From Clostridia bacterium (GTDB taxonomy: Bacteria; Bacillota; Clostridia; Oscillospirales; CAG-272), in assembly GCA_017416185.1 (NCBI GenBank), contig JAFQDF010000008.1, positions 62,001 through 126,000 of the forward strand: DNA of 64,000 nt, read 5' to 3'. Positions 43,261 through 52,499 of the stretch are shown here, piece after piece. The translations under genes and the position numbers were made by a program. Under the pieces are notes generated by a model, which saw only the letters and a list, made by a program, of their open reading frames with translations, was not told the origin of the DNA and ran no database searches. Each line of letters starts with the position of its first letter. The first letter of the stretch is position 1.

Positions 43261-44544
43261 TTATCTCCTATTAGATTCAATTTTAATATGAACACCGGAT
43301 TTTACAAGAGTTGTGAAGAACTCTTTTTCCAGTTTGGGTTCTTTGATTTTACGTACAAAGCTTATATAGATCTTTCCGTTATAGCTTATAACACTGCAGC
43401 CGCAGGGTTGCATAGCCTGTGGGCTGAGAATAAAATCAAATCTTTCTATATATGAATTCATAATAGCGGGGAGCTTAACATTACCGAGATTTGACATACT
43501 GATGCTTGATTTTCTCTCTCCCGTTAGATTATAAACTGCTTTCATTACGGCGTTTTTTATAAACAGAGGGACGATCCTTAACAAAGGATTGAGTTCATCC
43601 TTTACATTGGTTGCCATAATTGCGTTCATATTCTTTTCGGTCAGACCGAAGCCGATCTGGTGATGAAAGCTTTTTACGATCTCGTTGAATTCATAATGTC
43701 CAAGCTTCGTTTCAATATAGGGAATGACGTACAGTATAAAATTACGAAGTGTGGTTGAGGGATAAAAGTTTCTCAGATTTACAGGCAAGAAAATCTTTAT
43801 CGGCTTTCTGTTCTTTTGCTTTGGAACATCCTTTTCCTGAAGAGACTGAAAGGCGTATGCCATAACAGCCGCAAGGTAGGTCGTAACGCTGACACCGTAT
43901 TTTTTGCATATACTTTTGATCTCGTCAATGTCCGTCACACCGGTAATAAGAGGGGTAAAACCGTCTTCAATGGCATTTCCCGAGTGCATATAAGCGTCGG
44001 TATCTTTTCTGCCCGAAGCTACTTTACCGGAATATTTGAGAAAACTGTCCTCCAGCTCTTCTTTCCTTGCACGAACAGAGATATCAAGAACACCGTCGGT
44101 ATGCGGGATATCTATGCCGTATCTGTTTTCAAGGTACGTTGCAACAAGAGTTTTGAGGAATATAAGCGCTCCGTTTCCGTCGGTAAGAGAATGGAAAAAT
44201 TCCACAGATATTCTGTTTCGGAAATAAAGAATCCTAACGGCACATTTCTTAATTTCTGAGAACTCCATCTTCATACAGGCGTGGGGACCTTCACTTTGGA
44301 CCGAAGGAGATTCTCGGGTTTCCTCTATGTAATACCAGAACAAACCATTGTCGAGGCGTACACATATGGAAGGAAATCGCTTCTTTATATCCTGCACAGA
44401 TTTTTGAAGGATTGACGGTTCTATGTCTTCCGTGAGAGTTGCAGATAGTCTGAAAACGTTCGTCCAGTTCCTTGTTCTTGCGGCAGGGAATATCTTTGCG
44501 GCATTGTCAAGCTTAAGCCATCTTTGTCTACGTTTAAATTTCAT
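43261..44544 (-). CDS. Condensation-domain-like acyltransferase (HxxxD family)
   Basis: 427 residues. The catalytic HxxxDG motif is HSLTDGNGAL at about residue 135, in the context of chloramphenicol-acetyltransferase-like folds (NRPS condensation domains, alcohol acetyltransferases, PapA). Other family-like blocks are IKIFLPVNLRNFYPS and SISMSNLGNVKLP. There is no membrane segment. The substrates could be CoA- or carrier-bound acyl groups. It is the middle gene of trmH-like / acyltransferase / zinc-ribbon membrane protein, starting with an ATGA overlap. Confidence 0.8.
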   Translation of the reverse strand: MKFKRRQRWLKLDNAAKIFPAARTRNWTNVFRLSATLTEDIEPSILQKSVQDIKKRFPSICVRLDNGLFWYYIEETRESPSVQSEGPHACMKMEFSEIKKCAVRILYFRNRISVEFFHSLTDGNGALIFLKTLVATYLENRYGIDIPHTDGVLDISVRARKEELEDSFLKYSGKVASGRKDTDAYMHSGNAIEDGFTPLITGVTDIDEIKSICKKYGVSVTTYLAAVMAYAFQSLQEKDVPKQKNRKPIKIFLPVNLRNFYPSTTLRNFILYVIPYIETKLGHYEFNEIVKSFHHQIGFGLTEKNMNAIMATNVKDELNPLLRIVPLFIKNAVMKAVYNLTGERKSSISMSNLGNVKLPAIMNSYIERFDFILSPQAMQPCGCSVISYNGKIYISFVRKIKEPKLEKEFFTTLVKSGVHIKIESNRR

Positions 44545-45311
44545 AAATTTTGTCTCATTATTTCAAATGCAAGTATTGATGCGGCACTGGCGGCCGAAAG
44601 TGCCATTCCGAAATCACTTTTGTAATCAAGTCTTATGATCTTATCACAGCATTCAAGCAAGTCTTTGCTGATTCCACGTTTTTCTCCGCCGACGATAAGG
44701 AATATCGGGAACTTAAGCTCGGTTTCGTATGCTGATACCGAATTTTTTATATCCGAGCATATTACTTTATAACCTCTGTTTTTGAACAACTCGGCAGCTG
44801 CGGCACCCTCACACGTATACATAGGTATGGTTTCACTTGCACCTGCTGAAGCTCTGCAAACAACTCCTGCTGCTGACATCCAGTTACGGGGAGTAAGGAT
44901 AATGCCGTCAACACCCGCAGCATATAGACTTCTTATTGCATAACCGAAATTATACGGATCCTCAATGCCGTCGAGCATTACGTAAAATCCGTTATCTTTT
45001 ATAGAATCCGCCGTAAGCGTTTCGATCGTTCTTTGAGTACACTCGCAGAGCAGACCGCCGTGAGTGTTTCCTACCGTCACCGATTCAAAGGTTTCGGCAG
45101 ATATTGTTTCTATGGAATATCCGATATCGTAGGATCTCGCTTTGATATAAGAAAGCTCTTTTGCGCGTTTTTTAGCTTTATCCTCTGATACGTATACTTT
45201 ACTTATACGTCTGTCCGAGATCTTGTTATCATATGCGTTTATGATAGCGCGTATCGAGACCATACCTTCAAAAATATTACTTTCTACAAATCTTGATTCT
45301 TCTTTTTTCAT
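44541..45311 (-). CDS. SpoU/TrmH-family RNA 2'-O-methyltransferase
   Basis: About 256 residues. The SPOUT knot motifs are present: LDGIEDPYNFGYAIRSLYAA (motif 1), FPIFLIVGGEKRGISKDLLE (motif 2) and RLDYKSDFGMALSAASAASI (motif 3, with the usual S/N-V-(S/A)xA pattern in a modified form). An N-terminal RNA-binding-like region precedes (about 1-100). The ATG at 45311 is chosen because AGAGG lies 5 bases upstream; longer reading to 45383 would run into ppx. Target nucleotide unknown. Probably co-transcribed with ppx upstream. Confidence 0.9.
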   Translation of the reverse strand: MKKEESRFVESNIFEGMVSIRAIINAYDNKISDRRISKVYVSEDKAKKRAKELSYIKARSYDIGYSIETISAETFESVTVGNTHGGLLCECTQRTIETLTADSIKDNGFYVMLDGIEDPYNFGYAIRSLYAAGVDGIILTPRNWMSAAGVVCRASAGASETIPMYTCEGAAAAELFKNRGYKVICSDIKNSVSAYETELKFPIFLIVGGEKRGISKDLLECCDKIIRLDYKSDFGMALSAASAASILAFEIMRQNL

Positions 45312-45312
45312 T

Positions 45313-46188
45313 TCAACCTCTGAGTTTCTTGTAGAGATAACCGTCGCGTATGCCTCCTTGGGAGATATATACCGTGTCGGCATTGACCGTTTCGATTATC
45401 TGTCTGTATGCGCACATTCCGGGAATGATCGTCTCTATTCTTGCGGGTATATGCTTCTCGAGCAAAGCTGTTATCTCATCATCGGGCTGTGACAGGTAGT
45501 TAAAAAGCTCCATAAAGGTCACACTTGAAAACTCGGGTATCGTGGTATATCCCAACTCTATTGCGAGCTTACCTATAGCACTGCCCGTACCGCCTATGAG
45601 ACATAATCTGCTGCAATTTTTGATCCACGGATAAGCTTTAAGTTCGTTTTCTACCTTTGATTTGATATGCTGTATCTCGTTTAAAGTTGGAAATCTGTCT
45701 TTTATATAATCACGGCGAAGAGAAAGACATCCGAATTTAAAAGAATTGAGATGTTCGGGCTTACCGTTCGCAAACTTAAGTATCTCCGTACTGCCACCGC
45801 CCATATCAACCATTATTCCGTCGGTTATACGAGGGGAATTTGCAAGAAAACCCGTAAAACTGAGAAGCGCCTCGTCCTTACCTGAAATCAGCTCTATATC
45901 AAGACCACACCTTGTCTTGACACTGAGTATTACCTCTGAAAGGTTATTTAACTTACGCAGACTCTCGGTAGCAAAGCAGTAAACTACAGCGTCAATTGCA
46001 GCCTTATACTCTTTTATAGTATCCGTAAGCTCTTTAACAGCCGATTCAGGAAGAATACCGTCTGTAATTTTTGCTATAAGTCCAAGCTGTTTGGTATAAA
46101 AGCATTTTTTGCTTATAATTTCTCCTTCGACCGAGTAGACTTGACATTTTACCGTATTTGAGCCTATATCAATGATTGAGTAGAGCAT
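45313..46188 (-). CDS. Ppx/GppA phosphatase family protein
   Basis: 291 residues, matching the two-domain ASKHA core only, without the C-terminal HD extension of E. coli Ppx. Phosphate loops are IDIGSNTVKCQVYS at the start and VDMGGGSTEILKF near residue 125; GGTGSAIGKLAIELG is a third. It would hydrolyse polyphosphate or pppGpp. It is divergent from sigK with only a 42-base gap. Confidence 0.9.
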   Translation of the reverse strand: MLYSIIDIGSNTVKCQVYSVEGEIISKKCFYTKQLGLIAKITDGILPESAVKELTDTIKEYKAAIDAVVYCFATESLRKLNNLSEVILSVKTRCGLDIELISGKDEALLSFTGFLANSPRITDGIMVDMGGGSTEILKFANGKPEHLNSFKFGCLSLRRDYIKDRFPTLNEIQHIKSKVENELKAYPWIKNCSRLCLIGGTGSAIGKLAIELGYTTIPEFSSVTFMELFNYLSQPDDEITALLEKHIPARIETIIPGMCAYRQIIETVNADTVYISQGGIRDGYLYKKLRG

Positions 46189-46212
46189 AATTATGAATCC
46201 TTATAATATAAT
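46185..46212 (+). promoter_or_regulatory. Weak candidate sigma-E-type promoter for sigK
   Basis: GCATAAT (46185-46191) and AATATAAT (46205-46212) match most positions of the Bacillus sigma-E pattern (KMATATT / CATACAAT), but the spacer is 13 bases where 14-15 is usual. A TTGACA (46141-46146) with TATATC 18 bases downstream, inside ppx, is an alternative. Confidence 0.25.
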
Positions 46213-46230
46213 AATTTGAGGAGTGATTAT

Positions 46231-46908
46231 ATGTTTGGAACATTGTTTGGTACGTTGATGAAATTCGTAGGAGTTTTTCTTAGGGTGTCCGGAAACAGCA
46301 ACTTTCCGCCGCCTCTGCCTTCGGATAAAGAAAAAGAGTTCTTTGTTAAAGCGAGGGAGGGTGATATGGCAGCAAGAGAAAAGCTCATTGAACACAATTT
46401 GAGATTAGTGGCGCATATAGTTAAAAAATATTATACCGGAACTAAAAATCCCGAGGATCTTATGTCTATTGGTACGATCGGGCTTATCAAAGCCATAGAT
46501 TCATTTGACGTATCGAACGGTGCAAGATTTGCCACATATGCCAGCCGTTGCGTACAAAACGAGATACTTATGTATTTTCGTTCACAGAAAAAACTACAGA
46601 ACGAGGTTTCTATAAACGAGGCAATAGATATGGACAAAGACGGAAATCCTCTTACATATATTGATATAATAAGCTGTGATGATACTATCGCAGATGATAT
46701 ATACAGCCGTATCAACTGTAAAAAAGCAGTTGAAATTATTAAAAACAAACTGAACGAAAGGGAAAAGCAGATAATTGTATTGCGGTATGGTCTTAACGGG
46801 AAACCTGCCAAAACCCAGAAAGAGATCGCAGCTATGCTGGGTATATCAAGATCCTATGTTTCGCGTATCGAGAAAGCGGTGCTTGAAAAAATAAAGGAAT
46901 CACTTTAA
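46231..46908 (+). CDS. sigK: RNA polymerase sporulation sigma factor, sigma-K type
   Basis: 225 residues. The hydrophobic N-terminal pro-sequence-like segment FGTLMKFVGVFLRVSGNSNF and PPPLPSDKEKEFFVKAREGD lead to region 2 (LIEHNLRLVAHIVKKYYTGT, DLMSIGTIGLIKAIDSFD, FATYASRCVQNEILMYFR) and region 4 (EREKQIIVLRYGLNG, EIAAMLGISRSYVSRIEKAV). This fits sigma-K better than sigma-E or sigma-G. It is not split by a skin element. ATG 46231, 7 bases after GAGGAG, is preferred over TTG 46216. Its 3' end overlaps the convergent cca gene by 9 bases. Confidence 0.9.
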   Translation: MFGTLFGTLMKFVGVFLRVSGNSNFPPPLPSDKEKEFFVKAREGDMAAREKLIEHNLRLVAHIVKKYYTGTKNPEDLMSIGTIGLIKAIDSFDVSNGARFATYASRCVQNEILMYFRSQKKLQNEVSINEAIDMDKDGNPLTYIDIISCDDTIADDIYSRINCKKAVEIIKNKLNEREKQIIVLRYGLNGKPAKTQKEIAAMLGISRSYVSRIEKAVLEKIKESL

Positions 46909-48234
46909 TTCCGAGGCTCTTTCTATAAGAGTCTCTTTTACATTTTCTATCTCACCATCTATGACCTCATTAAGAAGGATATTTAGGATTTCACCTATCC
47001 TTTTACCGGGGAGAACTCCGAGAGCGATTATATCTTTACCTGATATATTCATATCTTTGAGAGAAAAGCAATCATTTGCTGAAATAACTTCATTTGTAAT
47101 TGTTTTTAGCTTTTCTATATGCAACAATCTTTCTTCCAGCTGAAAGGGTGCTTGACCCTTGGCATCAGCGCAGTTTACCTTAAAGAGAAGCATAGTCATA
47201 TCATATCCGAGCTTCATCAACAGCCTTTTAACAGACCGCGAAGTTTCGGGAATAACGCTGTCGTGGTGATATACAAGGGTGGTCACCTTACTGACGGTAT
47301 CGTTGGATGCCCTTAGTCTTGACAATACTTTTTCAGCAATATCAGCACTGTATTTGTAATGACGGTAGAAATGCCCACCTCGTTCATCCTCAAAGAAGGT
47401 TTCTGGCTTTCCCGTATCGTGTAAAAACATAGTCCAACGAAGTATAGGGTCAGCTTCGACAGCTTCGACTGCAACGAGCGTGTGTTCGTATACATCATAA
47501 CAATGATGGGGATTCTGTTGATCAAAACCGACCATAGGCAGTATCTCAGGGATAAAAACCGCTATAACGTCATAATATTCAGAAAGAACATTCCTTACGT
47601 TACTGCCGCACAACAGCTTTGTGAACTCGGTGTATATCCTTTCGGGTGATATGTTTTTAAGAAGCTCTCTGCACTTATGGATAGCTAAAGCGGTATATTC
47701 TTCTATCTCAAAATCGAGAACAGAGGAAAAACGCAAGGCACGGAGTATCCTCAAGCCATCCTCTGAAAATCTTTCGACAGGATCTCCGACAGCGCGTATG
47801 AGCCTATCGCCTATATCTTTTATGCCGCCGTAGGGGTCAATAAAACTATCAGCAGCGGGATCGTAGGCTATTGCATTCATAGTGAAATCACGTCTGCGCA
47901 GGTCTTCGGTCAATTCGCTTGTAAATATTACTTTATCAGGGTGTCTGTTGTCGGTGTAAGAAGTTTCGGTGCGGTGTGTAGTGATCTCGACGACCTGCTT
48001 GTCTATAACTACCGAAACGGTACCGTGCTTTAAACCCGAATCAAAGGTATTATATTCATTAAATACATCAAGGACCTGTGACGGCAATGCGTTGGTGGTC
48101 ATATCGTAATCATCGGGGATCAGCCCCAAAATATGATTACGGACACAACCGCCGACAGGGTATATGTTATATCCGTTTTTTTGCATTATTTCGACAGCCT
48201 TAACGGCATAATCAGGCAGATACATAGTTTTCAC
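46900..48234 (-). CDS. cca: CCA tRNA nucleotidyltransferase
   Basis: 444 residues, class II. The nucleotidyltransferase head has YPVGGCVRNHILGLIPDDYD (GGxVR and DxD) and RRDFTMNAIAYDP; the neck/body has DGLRILRALRFSSVLDFEIE. A C-terminal HD domain is present (FLHDTGKPETFFEDERGGHF, then HYKYSADIAEKVL). It adds or repairs the 3'-CCA of tRNAs. The last 9 bases overlap sigK on the other strand. Confidence 0.95.
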   Translation of the reverse strand: MKTMYLPDYAVKAVEIMQKNGYNIYPVGGCVRNHILGLIPDDYDMTTNALPSQVLDVFNEYNTFDSGLKHGTVSVVIDKQVVEITTHRTETSYTDNRHPDKVIFTSELTEDLRRRDFTMNAIAYDPAADSFIDPYGGIKDIGDRLIRAVGDPVERFSEDGLRILRALRFSSVLDFEIEEYTALAIHKCRELLKNISPERIYTEFTKLLCGSNVRNVLSEYYDVIAVFIPEILPMVGFDQQNPHHCYDVYEHTLVAVEAVEADPILRWTMFLHDTGKPETFFEDERGGHFYRHYKYSADIAEKVLSRLRASNDTVSKVTTLVYHHDSVIPETSRSVKRLLMKLGYDMTMLLFKVNCADAKGQAPFQLEERLLHIEKLKTITNEVISANDCFSLKDMNISGKDIIALGVLPGKRIGEILNILLNEVIDGEIENVKETLIERASELK

Positions 48235-48298
48235 CTCATATAAATTTATTATAACAGAAAAACCCTATCAAATCAACCATAAATTTAGCCATATTCTA

Positions 48299-48327
48299 TT
48301 GACATTTAATTCACAATATTGTATCAT
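48299..48327 (+). promoter_or_regulatory. Sigma-A promoter of the phosphofructokinase operon
   Basis: TTGACA (48299-48304), 17 bases, TATCAT (48322-48327), in the 136-base gap between the divergent cca and phosphofructokinase genes. Confidence 0.8.
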
Positions 48328-48370
48328 AGTGTATATATTTATTTATTTTCTAACGGAAGGATAATAGCGT

Positions 48371-49597
48371 ATGTTAATAGGAAATGCTATCGTCGGTCAG
48401 TCCGGCGGACCTACCGCTGCCATTAATGCAACACTTGCAGGTGTTATTAAGGGCGCGTTTGAATCTGAAGCTATTAAAACGGTATACGGTGCATTGAACG
48501 GTGTTGAGGGTATACTCAAAGGCACGATCTGCAACCTGTCTGAAATTATAAAGGGGGAAGAAGATCTTGAACTTCTTTCTCATACCCCTGCGGCGGCTCT
48601 CGGCTCCTGCAGACTTAAGCTGCCCAAGATGGACGAAAAGCCCGAGGTTTACGAGCAGATAATCAACTTCTTCAAGGAACACGATATCCGTTACTTCTTC
48701 TATATAGGCGGTAACGATTCAATGGATACCGTAGCAAAGCTCTCTCTCTACTGTGCTCAGCACGATTATGAGATGAGGGTTATGGGCGTACCCAAGACCA
48801 TCGACAACGACGTTATGGGTACCGATCATACCCCTGGATACGGCTCTGCTGCAAAGTATATTGCCGCTTCCATGCAGGAGATCCTCCGTGATACTGCTGT
48901 TTATAAGGTAAAGGCCGTTACCATCGTTGAGATAATGGGCCGTGATGCAGGCTGGCTTACCTGTGCTGCAGCTCTTCCCAGACTTAATTCTGACGTTGCT
49001 CCCGACCTTGTATATCTCCCTGAGGTTGACTTTGATATGGATAACTTTATGGACGATGTCCGCGCGGCTCTTGAGGTTCATCCCAACGTAGTCGTTGCGG
49101 TTTCCGAGGGTGCAAGATTTGCTGACGGCACATATGTAGGTGCATCTGCTCAGTCGGGTGTTACCGATGCTTTCGGTCACGCATACCTTTCGGGTACAGG
49201 CAAGGCTCTTGAGCTTGCAGTTAAGGAAAAGATCGGCTGTAAGGTTCGTTCGGTTGAGCTTAACATTCTTCAGAGATGTGCTTCTCATATAGCATCTAAG
49301 ACCGACCTTGACGAATCCGTAATGGTTGGTTCTGCAGCTGTTAAGGCGGCTGTTGAGGGAACAACAGGCAAGATGATGACTTATGTAAGAACCTCGGATG
49401 ATCCCTACAAGGTAGAGTGTTCAAGCGAGGATATACAGAAGATCGCCAATATGGTACGCGAGGTACCCCGCGAGTTCATCAACGAGCGCGGTAATAACGT
49501 AACAGATGAATGTCTTAAGTATATCGCACCTCTTACCTACGGTGAACCCAACGTCAAGTATGTAAACGGTCTTCCCGTACATTTTGTAATTAAATAA
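48371..49597 (+). CDS. Pyrophosphate-dependent 6-phosphofructokinase
   Basis: 408 residues. GQSGGPTAAINATLAGVIKG binds the phosphoryl donor; GGNDSMDT and PKTIDNDVMGTDHTPG are the catalytic blocks, and VEIMGRDAGWLTCAAAL the substrate block. Asp116 in GGND and Lys142 in PKTIDND are the two residues that separate PPi-dependent from ATP-dependent enzymes (Gly at both in ATP forms). I therefore call it PPi-type, which makes the step reversible. It may also act on sedoheptulose-7-phosphate, as known for clostridial relatives. The nitroreductase gene overlaps by one base (TAATG). Confidence 0.92.
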   Translation: MLIGNAIVGQSGGPTAAINATLAGVIKGAFESEAIKTVYGALNGVEGILKGTICNLSEIIKGEEDLELLSHTPAAALGSCRLKLPKMDEKPEVYEQIINFFKEHDIRYFFYIGGNDSMDTVAKLSLYCAQHDYEMRVMGVPKTIDNDVMGTDHTPGYGSAAKYIAASMQEILRDTAVYKVKAVTIVEIMGRDAGWLTCAAALPRLNSDVAPDLVYLPEVDFDMDNFMDDVRAALEVHPNVVVAVSEGARFADGTYVGASAQSGVTDAFGHAYLSGTGKALELAVKEKIGCKVRSVELNILQRCASHIASKTDLDESVMVGSAAVKAAVEGTTGKMMTYVRTSDDPYKVECSSEDIQKIANMVREVPREFINERGNNVTDECLKYIAPLTYGEPNVKYVNGLPVHFVIK

Positions 49598-50172
49598 TGC
49601 TTCACGACATTGTAGCCAGGGCCAGGAGTATAAGAAGCTTTGATATGTCAAAGCCTGTCGACAGGGAACTGCTTGTGTCTTTTGTTGATACTCTTCGTCT
49701 TATACCTGCAAGCTGTAACTATCAGGCTCTGAAATATCTGATAATTACCGATAAAGCAGAATGTGACTATATGCGCTCTCAGACCCGTTGGGCGGCACTT
49801 TTGCCTGATTATAAGGGACCTGACAGCGAGCATTCTCCAACGGCATATATGGTTATATGTCACGATACTTCGATTACCGAAAACGAGACGATGTATCTCA
49901 AGGACGTCGGTATTGCCGCACAGACCCTGAACCTTCTTGCAAGAGAAAAGGGAATAGGCTGCTGTATGATCGGCAGTTTCAATATCGGTGCCGTGTCCGA
50001 GCATTTCGGATTGCCCGAAAATATCAAGCCCAAGCTCACGTTAGCTTTGGGTTATCCCGATGAATTTCCCGTCTGTGAGGATGAAACGGGAAGCGTTGAG
50101 TACTACAGAGATGAAAATAATATTCACCACGTACCCAAACGCAAAACAAAAGATTTGATAATTAATAATTAA
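49597..50172 (+). CDS. Nitroreductase-family flavoprotein
   Basis: 191 residues. RARSIRSFDMSKPVDRELLV at the N-terminus, IPASCNYQALKYLIITD, then DVGIAAQTLNLLAREKGIGC and LGYPDEFPV at the C-terminus are family landmarks for FMN-dependent NAD(P)H oxidoreductases. The substrate cannot be read from sequence. The gene is translationally coupled to phosphofructokinase and followed by serC after 19 bases. Confidence 0.9.
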   Translation: MLHDIVARARSIRSFDMSKPVDRELLVSFVDTLRLIPASCNYQALKYLIITDKAECDYMRSQTRWAALLPDYKGPDSEHSPTAYMVICHDTSITENETMYLKDVGIAAQTLNLLAREKGIGCCMIGSFNIGAVSEHFGLPENIKPKLTLALGYPDEFPVCEDETGSVEYYRDENNIHHVPKRKTKDLIINN

Positions 50173-50191
50173 CAATATAGGAGATACAACA

Positions 50192-51283
50192 ATGAAAAGA
50201 GTTTATAACTTTTCTGCAGGCCCCTCTATGCTTCCTATGGAGGTTCTGGAGTCTGCACAAAAAGATCTGATTTGCTATAAGGACAGCGGTATGTCTGTTA
50301 TGGAGATGAGCCACCGTTCCAAAGAATATGACGCTATCATCAAGGATGCAGAGGCAAAGCTCCGCGAGCTTATGAATATTCCCGACAACTACAAGGTTCT
50401 CTTTGTACAGGGCGGTGCATCCACTCAGTTCTCCGCAGTTCCCCTTAACCTTATGAACAAAAACAAGAAGGCTGACTACGTTGTAACAGGTCAGTTCTCA
50501 AAGAAAGCTTATAAGGAAGCTCAGAAGTACGGCGACGTTAAGCTGGTTGCTTCAAGCGAGGATAAGAATAACACCTATATCCCCAAGCTCACTAAGGAAG
50601 ACTTCAGACCCGACGCAGACTACGTACATATCTGTTTTAACAACACGATTTACGGAACCAAGTGGAACTATATCCCCGATACAGGTGATATTCCTCTGGT
50701 AGCTGATATGAGCTCCTGCATCATTTCCGAGCCTGTTGACGTTTCCAAGTTCGGTGTTATCTACGCAGGTGCACAGAAGAATATGGCTCCCGCAGGTCTT
50801 ACTATAGTTATCATCCGTGAGGATCTTATGGGTAACGCAAGAGAGGATATTCCCGTAATGCTGGACTACAAGACCATCGCTGATGCTGATTCTATGTACA
50901 ATACTCCTCCTTGCTGGTGTATCTATATCGCTAAGCTCGTTTACGAGTGGATCCTTTCCATCGGCGGTCTTGAGGGTATGAAGGAGATCAACGAAAAGAA
51001 GTGCGCTGTGCTCTACGATTACCTTGACAGCCAGGACTACTATATAGCTCCTACCGAAAAGGAAGCTCGTTCTATGATGAACGTTACCTTCGTTACAGGC
51101 GATGCCGAGCTTGATAAGAAGTTTGCCGCTGAAGCAGGAGAAGCAGGCTTTAAGAATATTAAGGGTCACAGATCCGTAGGCGGTATGAGAGCTTCTATTT
51201 ACAACGCTATGCCTACCGAGGGTGTTGTCGCACTCGTTGAGTTTATGAAAGAATTCGCAAAAAATAATCCTAAGGCGGAGTAA
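50192..51283 (+). CDS. serC: Phosphoserine aminotransferase
   Basis: 363 residues, PLP-dependent class V aminotransferase. NFSAGPSMLPMEVLE, SVMEMSHRSKEYDAII and VLFVQGGASTQFSAVPLNL open the protein; the PLP lysine is in GVIYAGAQKNMAPAGLTIVI at about 195. It converts 3-phosphohydroxypyruvate to phosphoserine with glutamate. It is followed 5 bases later by serA. Confidence 0.97.
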   Translation: MKRVYNFSAGPSMLPMEVLESAQKDLICYKDSGMSVMEMSHRSKEYDAIIKDAEAKLRELMNIPDNYKVLFVQGGASTQFSAVPLNLMNKNKKADYVVTGQFSKKAYKEAQKYGDVKLVASSEDKNNTYIPKLTKEDFRPDADYVHICFNNTIYGTKWNYIPDTGDIPLVADMSSCIISEPVDVSKFGVIYAGAQKNMAPAGLTIVIIREDLMGNAREDIPVMLDYKTIADADSMYNTPPCWCIYIAKLVYEWILSIGGLEGMKEINEKKCAVLYDYLDSQDYYIAPTEKEARSMMNVTFVTGDAELDKKFAAEAGEAGFKNIKGHRSVGGMRASIYNAMPTEGVVALVEFMKEFAKNNPKAE

Positions 51284-51288
51284 TAACG

Positions 51289-52452
51289 ATGAAAAATATC
51301 AAACTTTTAAATAAGATCGCAAAGGTCGGCACAGATATCTTTGACAGAAAGGTTTATAACGTAGCCGACGACGTAGAGAATCCCGATGCTATAATGGTAC
51401 GTTCCGCAGCTATGCACGATATGGAGTTCGGTCCTGAGCTTAAGGCTATCGCACGTTGCGGTGCAGGTGTCAACAATATACCCGTTGAGAAGTGCGCAGA
51501 GCAGGGTATAGTTGTATTCAATACACCCGGTGCTAACGCTAACGGCGTTAAGGAGCTTGCTATCTGTGCATTGCTTCTTGCTGCACGTGACGTAGTAGGC
51601 GGTGTGAACTGGGCAAACAGCCTTGCAGGTCAGGAGAACGTAGCAAAGCTCGTTGAAAAAGGTAAATCCCAGTTTGCGGGCAACGAGCTTGCAGGCAAGA
51701 CCCTCGGTGTTATCGGTCTCGGTGCTATCGGCGGTATGGTTGCAAACGCTGCTCACAATCTCGGTATGAAGGTTATCGGCTATGACCCTTACGTTACCGT
51801 TGAGGGTGCTTGGAGGCTTTCAAGAGCCGTACGCAAGGCGGCAAGCTACGATGAGTTATACGCTCACGCTGATTACATTTCCATCCACGTTCCTTCCACA
51901 CCCGAGACTAAGGGTATGCTCTGCGAGGAGACCTTCGAAAAGATGCACGACGGTGTACGTATTATCAACCTCTCCAGAGCTGATCTTGTAAATGCCGACG
52001 ATATGAAGGCTGCTATCGCTTCGGGTAAGGTTAAGAGATACGTAGTTGACTTCCCCACGGAGGAGACTATCAACTGTCCCGGTATCGTTACCATTCCTCA
52101 CCTGGGTGCTTCTACTGCCGAGTCCGAGGATAACTGTGCTGTTATGGCGGCTCACCAGCTTGTTGAGTTCCTTGAAACAGGTAATATCAAGAACAGCGTA
52201 AACTACCCCAACGTTTCTATCGGTCATACAGGTGACGCACGTCTTTGCATTATGCATAAGAACGTTCCCGCAGTTATTGCCAACATCACCGCGGCTGTTT
52301 CGGGCGAGGGCATCAATATTGAGAATATGGTTAACGGCTCCAAGGGCAACTTTGCGTATACCGTAATCGAGATCATTGGTGAGATTCCTGAAGTTATCAT
52401 CGAAAAGCTTAATGCTATGGATGAGATCATCAGAATAAATGTTATAAAATAA
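51289..52452 (+). CDS. serA: D-3-phosphoglycerate dehydrogenase with ACT domain
   Basis: 387 residues, the short form. NAD site LGVIGLGAIGGMVANAAHNL at about 144-163; RCGAGVNNIPVEKC and the catalytic-region HVPSTPETKGMLCEETFE and IPHLGASTAESEDNCA follow. The C-terminal ACT domain (about 315-387: RLCIMHKNVPAVIANITAAV) is a probable serine sensor. It begins serine synthesis from glycolytic 3-phosphoglycerate. Its stop lies just before the metK leader. Confidence 0.97.
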   Translation: MKNIKLLNKIAKVGTDIFDRKVYNVADDVENPDAIMVRSAAMHDMEFGPELKAIARCGAGVNNIPVEKCAEQGIVVFNTPGANANGVKELAICALLLAARDVVGGVNWANSLAGQENVAKLVEKGKSQFAGNELAGKTLGVIGLGAIGGMVANAAHNLGMKVIGYDPYVTVEGAWRLSRAVRKAASYDELYAHADYISIHVPSTPETKGMLCEETFEKMHDGVRIINLSRADLVNADDMKAAIASGKVKRYVVDFPTEETINCPGIVTIPHLGASTAESEDNCAVMAAHQLVEFLETGNIKNSVNYPNVSIGHTGDARLCIMHKNVPAVIANITAAVSGEGINIENMVNGSKGNFAYTVIEIIGEIPEVIIEKLNAMDEIIRINVIK

Positions 52453-52455
52453 TTA

Positions 52456-52485
52456 TTGCATTATTCATAAATAATGTGATATACT
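52456..52485 (+). promoter_or_regulatory. Promoter of the metK riboswitch leader
   Basis: TTGCAT (52456-52461), 18 bases, TATACT (52480-52485) with an extended -10 TG at 52477-52478. Confidence 0.75.
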
Positions 52486-52499
52486 GTAAGCAATAAAAT

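Noticed and set aside
43261-44544. The HxxxD acyltransferase as part of a nonribosomal peptide cluster.
   Set aside because: No adenylation, carrier or thioesterase domain is present in the window, and its neighbours are RNA methylation and a membrane protein.
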